A DNA stretch of 64,000 bases from positions 4,712,001 to 4,776,000 of the forward strand of contig NC_081340.1 in NCBI RefSeq assembly GCF_022539665.2, written 5' to 3'. Positions 60,701 to 64,000 of this stretch are shown here, one piece after another. Positions within the stretch are counted from its first letter, which is position 1; the number at the start of each line of letters is the position of its first letter. The notes beneath the pieces were generated by a model. It was not told where the DNA came from. It made no database searches and worked only from the letters and a program-made list of their open reading frames with translations. The translations under genes and the position numbers were made by a program. The DNA comes from Daphnia carinata. Its lineage: Eukaryota; Arthropoda; Branchiopoda; Diplostraca; Daphniidae.

Positions 60701-63700
60701 TTGCCTGTTCCCAATTGCCTTTTCAAATTTCTTTAATTTGAAAAAAGCAATACAAAAAGAAAATAAAATTCCTGTATTCTCCATGCATTCTGATTGTCTT
60801 TTTCCAAACACAAATCTCCGGCTGATTGACTGATTTCCATCGATTTGCATTTGTAATGAACAAACAGACCTCCAGTATAGGTGAGGTAGCACGCAACATT
60901 CACAGAGACACGTTTGTTGGTTGAAAAAGAAAAATGTTTTGTTGTTCTTTAACAACAAGAAAACAAAAAATAAAATGGTGGCTGAAGGAATTACATGTGG
61001 AAAAATGAATTTAATAATCATTCAAATCAGCTTGGAACAAAACAAGAAAAAGAAAACAACTTCTGTGGTTGTTTGTTGTGATCGTCTCTGTTTACACGTT
61101 CAGTTTGGGTTGTTGGGTTTGTTCTGTGTGTTTATCGCCAGAACCCAAGACGAGAAACGACGACAACTTCAACATAAACGCCAAAAAGATGTTACACAAC
61201 AAGTGAAAAAATGTTTGTTCTCTTTTTTTTTTATCTTTCTAAAAGGGACGCCCAAACCAACAAACCACCCATCGAGTCAATCAACATTCAATCACTTGCC
61301 ATCTACTTTTCTTTTATCACAAAAACAGCTCAGACTGTAGCATTTGTTGGTTTTTCTATAGGTAAAAAAACAAACAGAAGAAAGTGAAAACAAATCTGTT
61401 CTCGTCTGGAATGCGAGTTTGACGTATCCACCTGAGCCATCTTTGCTTTCATTTGCATATGCAAATCGCGTGTTGCATGAATATTGGCTGCTGGTGGCAG
61501 CGATAAACTGTAAGGAAATCTGCCTTTGTTCCCGATCGTGAAAAGACGATGGATCCGACAACAAGGGTCCAACTCCTTTTCCTTGTTGTATTGAATTTGA
61601 ACTTTAAACGGAGGAGTGATGATGTATTCACGCCTCCCTTCCTCGCGTTGAAAGACGACAAGAAATCTTTTTTTCCCCGTCATGTGCATTTAGGTGACGC
61701 AAAACTACAAGAAAAAAGCAGCCGGCCTGTCATTAAAAATCCATTTCGGAAGATCTTGGGGAAAAGTAACAACAAAAGTCGACAATTTCTGTGGACTTTT
61801 GTTTCGGCCATGGAACAAAAATTCTTTTCATTTTTTTTTTTCTTGAAAAACTCCCCCACTCAGAAAAGATGACGATAAACGTCGCCGTAAACATTTTCTC
61901 GGTTTTTCTGCCCGCCCGTCTGTGCAAGGAGGAGAAAATCGTCGGGAAGGGCAAACTGTCTGGCATGGGGGCATCGAGGTGATTTCCACCGCTCACAGTC
62001 AAGAAAAAAAAAAAAAAGAAAAAAAAAAAGAAACACGAAAGACGTTGGTCGTTGACGGTGGGCGTCGCAACCTCCCAGGCCCATGTAATTCAGCGTAAGA
62101 ACAATTTTTGTTAAAGGGAGAGCTAAACTGCATCGAAAGCTTTAAGTAAAACATGTCCATGACCACCAAACTATGGACGAAAAAGGACTGTATGAATAAC
62201 CTGGCCATTTTTTTTCGTTCATCCCCAATTTTCATTTTCTGTCATCAGCTGGGGCTCAATGTAAGTTGTTTGAACCACTCCTTTCGCTTATTGTTTGCCC
62301 TCCCTCTCTTACCCTTTCACTATTCTTGTATTGCAGAGTTGGGGGGTTGGTGGGGATTTTCAAATCTAAAATTTTTTTAATCATTTCTCGAGGAGCGAAT
62401 ATTCATTTCAACATGGCTGCACCAATAGACCTCCACCCCATTTTTGTTTGCTCTCCTCTTATTATTTCGCTTTCTCTTTACAATGACCTGCTGTCGCCGA
62501 ATTTGAAACCAACAATCGTCCATCCGCAAACACACGGAGCATTACAAGAAAGGCACGCCCTTCCCTCATTTACGTCTTTATTCCCTTTTATTATCCTCAA
62601 TGAATGTCTTGGCAAGAAGAAATGACAAAAAACGCCATCAGCTGAATTCTAGAAAATGAAGCTCTTATGAACATGACATTCATCCGGTGAGTAATGAAAG
62701 AGACGCGGCTCAGGTGACCCTAGTAAAAACAAAAAGGACGCAAAGACAAAAGAACGCCGGCATGTACCGCAATTTCTTTTGGATTTTCCCACCATGGGAC
62801 ATAAAAACAATGAGACTGCCATCAAGATGAAGTAAACAACAACAACAACGTTCATAATAAACAGAGGAAAAATGAGATTGCATCAACTTCTCAAAACCGG
62901 AAACTCTGTCGATCTTTCTCAAGTTTCTTTTTCGGACTTTGGAATAATAAACCAACAAACATTTTCGCCACAACTCCATACGTTCCCTTTCCTACGATAA
63001 AAATCAAATCCCACCCTTTTGGCAACCAAGTCTACGATCCTTATCGGAAATTAAGACGAGACTGGTGAGGACTCGCAATAAGGAAGTGGTCAAATGCCTG
63101 ATCCCTAGCCTGATGTTTGTGATGAGATTATCTAGTCTACCGTAGGATCATTATTTTAGTTGAAAGTCAAACCACGCCCGTGATACACGCTCATCAGCTT
63201 AGCCAAATGACCAAGTAATTAAACGACGCTTGTTTGCCTTGGAGTTAGGGCAACTAGAAGCAATGACGGGACATACCGAAATCAACTGGTGATTGGCAGA
63301 AATTTTAATCGAAAAAGTAAAAGTCCAGAATCTTTCTAGATGAATGCACCTTAATGAACCAGCCAACTTTAAAGTGACTTTTGTTGGATGGTTCGTTTGA
63401 CGGTGCCGATAGTTCGGTGTTCATGCCAAGAGATTTTGGCTGCTGAATGCCGAGTATTCGACGAAATATTTCATTGTAACACGCGCTAGAGGCAAGATGC
63501 ATTTAGCCCTTGGCTCACCTTTAATTGGAAGCCGTCAATTGGGCCACAGAATCGAGAAAATTCAAAACAGATATACTAGTAAACTATCTCATTTTTTCTT
63601 CTAAAAAAAAAAATAAAATAAAGAATAATCAAAATTAACGAGTTTCTGTGGTGAGTTGCCCATGGCTTCTTTCGCCATCACTGGTTGAAAATTTAACATT

Positions 63701-64000
63701 GACATGAAGCATCGTCAAGAAAAGCCCTGCTTCTTTACCTTTCGCTCTTGAGCGTGTGCAACACTATTTTCTCAAACGACTTACAGCTCCTGACAGGCCC
63801 CAACACCTTTGAAAAATGATTTGAAACTCACAAATTTGGGGGGGGGGGGGGTTGAACGACCGAAAGGGGACAAGGCGCAGTGATATAATCGATCGAGTTT
63901 TGTTGATGTGGGTCCAGGAAAAAAAAACGCACAGCATATGATGGATCTCTGTTTCGCGAAACAATGACGTGAGCAATATCATTTGTCTTTTTTTTTTGGG
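48780..64000. other. Gene-poor region upstream of UNC5, part B
   Basis: No coding exon I can support in 15 kb. It contains T23 (57204-57226), A22 (57642-57663) and G14 (63838-63851) runs. A GC- and CpG-rich island near 59700-59945 holds a CTCF-like word (59898-59912) and a YY1-like ATGGCGGC (59923-59930), so it could be a promoter or boundary element. Nothing else is clear. Confidence 0.5.
59700..59945. promoter_or_regulatory. Possible promoter or boundary element
   Basis: This locally GC- and CpG-rich patch sits within A/T-rich DNA. GGCGCCATCTGTAGG (59898-59912) is close to the conserved CTCF core read on the minus strand, and GTATGGCGGCTGC just after it resembles a YY1 site. If UNC5 has a distant first exon, this would be one place to look. 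It is a weak call. Confidence 0.25.

Overview
The window looks like genomic DNA of a small crustacean, most likely a water flea (Daphnia; D. magna would fit). Three things support this: an animal UNC5 netrin receptor with arthropod-like sequence, relics of a vasa-type helicase carrying CCHC zinc knuckles like those known from Daphnia vasa, and a mix of very short introns (69-109 bp) with intergenic DNA rich in A/T runs. The species call is an inference from these features, not a database result. There are no bacterial operons and no CRISPR array.

Region 1 (1-15,029) is a giant palindrome. The left arm (1-7,284) is repeated in reverse (7,745-15,029) at well above 99 percent identity, around a 460-bp unique spacer (7,285-7,744). 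Each arm carries, from outside inward: a hairpin-rich GC patch, two nested foldback (MITE-like) elements, a broken but intron-containing vasa-like DEAD-box helicase, a 206-codon open exon for a basic protein, about 2.6 kb with no recognised gene, and a roughly 380-bp chain of strong hairpins that ends like a Helitron. The spacer holds two tRNA-derived sequences in opposite orientation. Because position 1 already lies inside the left arm, the true outer ends of the palindrome cannot be fixed from this window.

Region 2 (15,407-38,107, minus strand) is a complete UNC5 netrin receptor gene. It has 13 coding exons whose splice phases all agree, giving 1,034 residues: signal peptide, two Ig domains, two thrombospondin type-1 repeats, a transmembrane helix, ZU5, UPA and a death domain. 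The extracellular exons each encode one domain and are all symmetrical phase 1-1. Three introns are large (4.4-5.9 kb) and hold no recognisable gene.

Region 3 (38,162-64,000) has no coding gene I can support. It holds homopolymer tracts (including long poly-G), a second pair of oppositely oriented tRNA-like sequences (47,744-47,944), a short tandem repeat, and two diverged direct repeats (48,221-48,447 and 48,556-48,772). It may be UNC5 upstream or first-intron regulatory DNA.

The most striking arrangement is that the right-arm vasa relic lies in the same orientation as UNC5, and the palindrome begins no more than 378 bp past the UNC5 stop codon. Any transcript running through the palindrome would fold into a hairpin of up to about 7 kb containing vasa sequence. 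A small-RNA source acting on vasa is an attractive but unproven reading. Assembly error must be excluded first.
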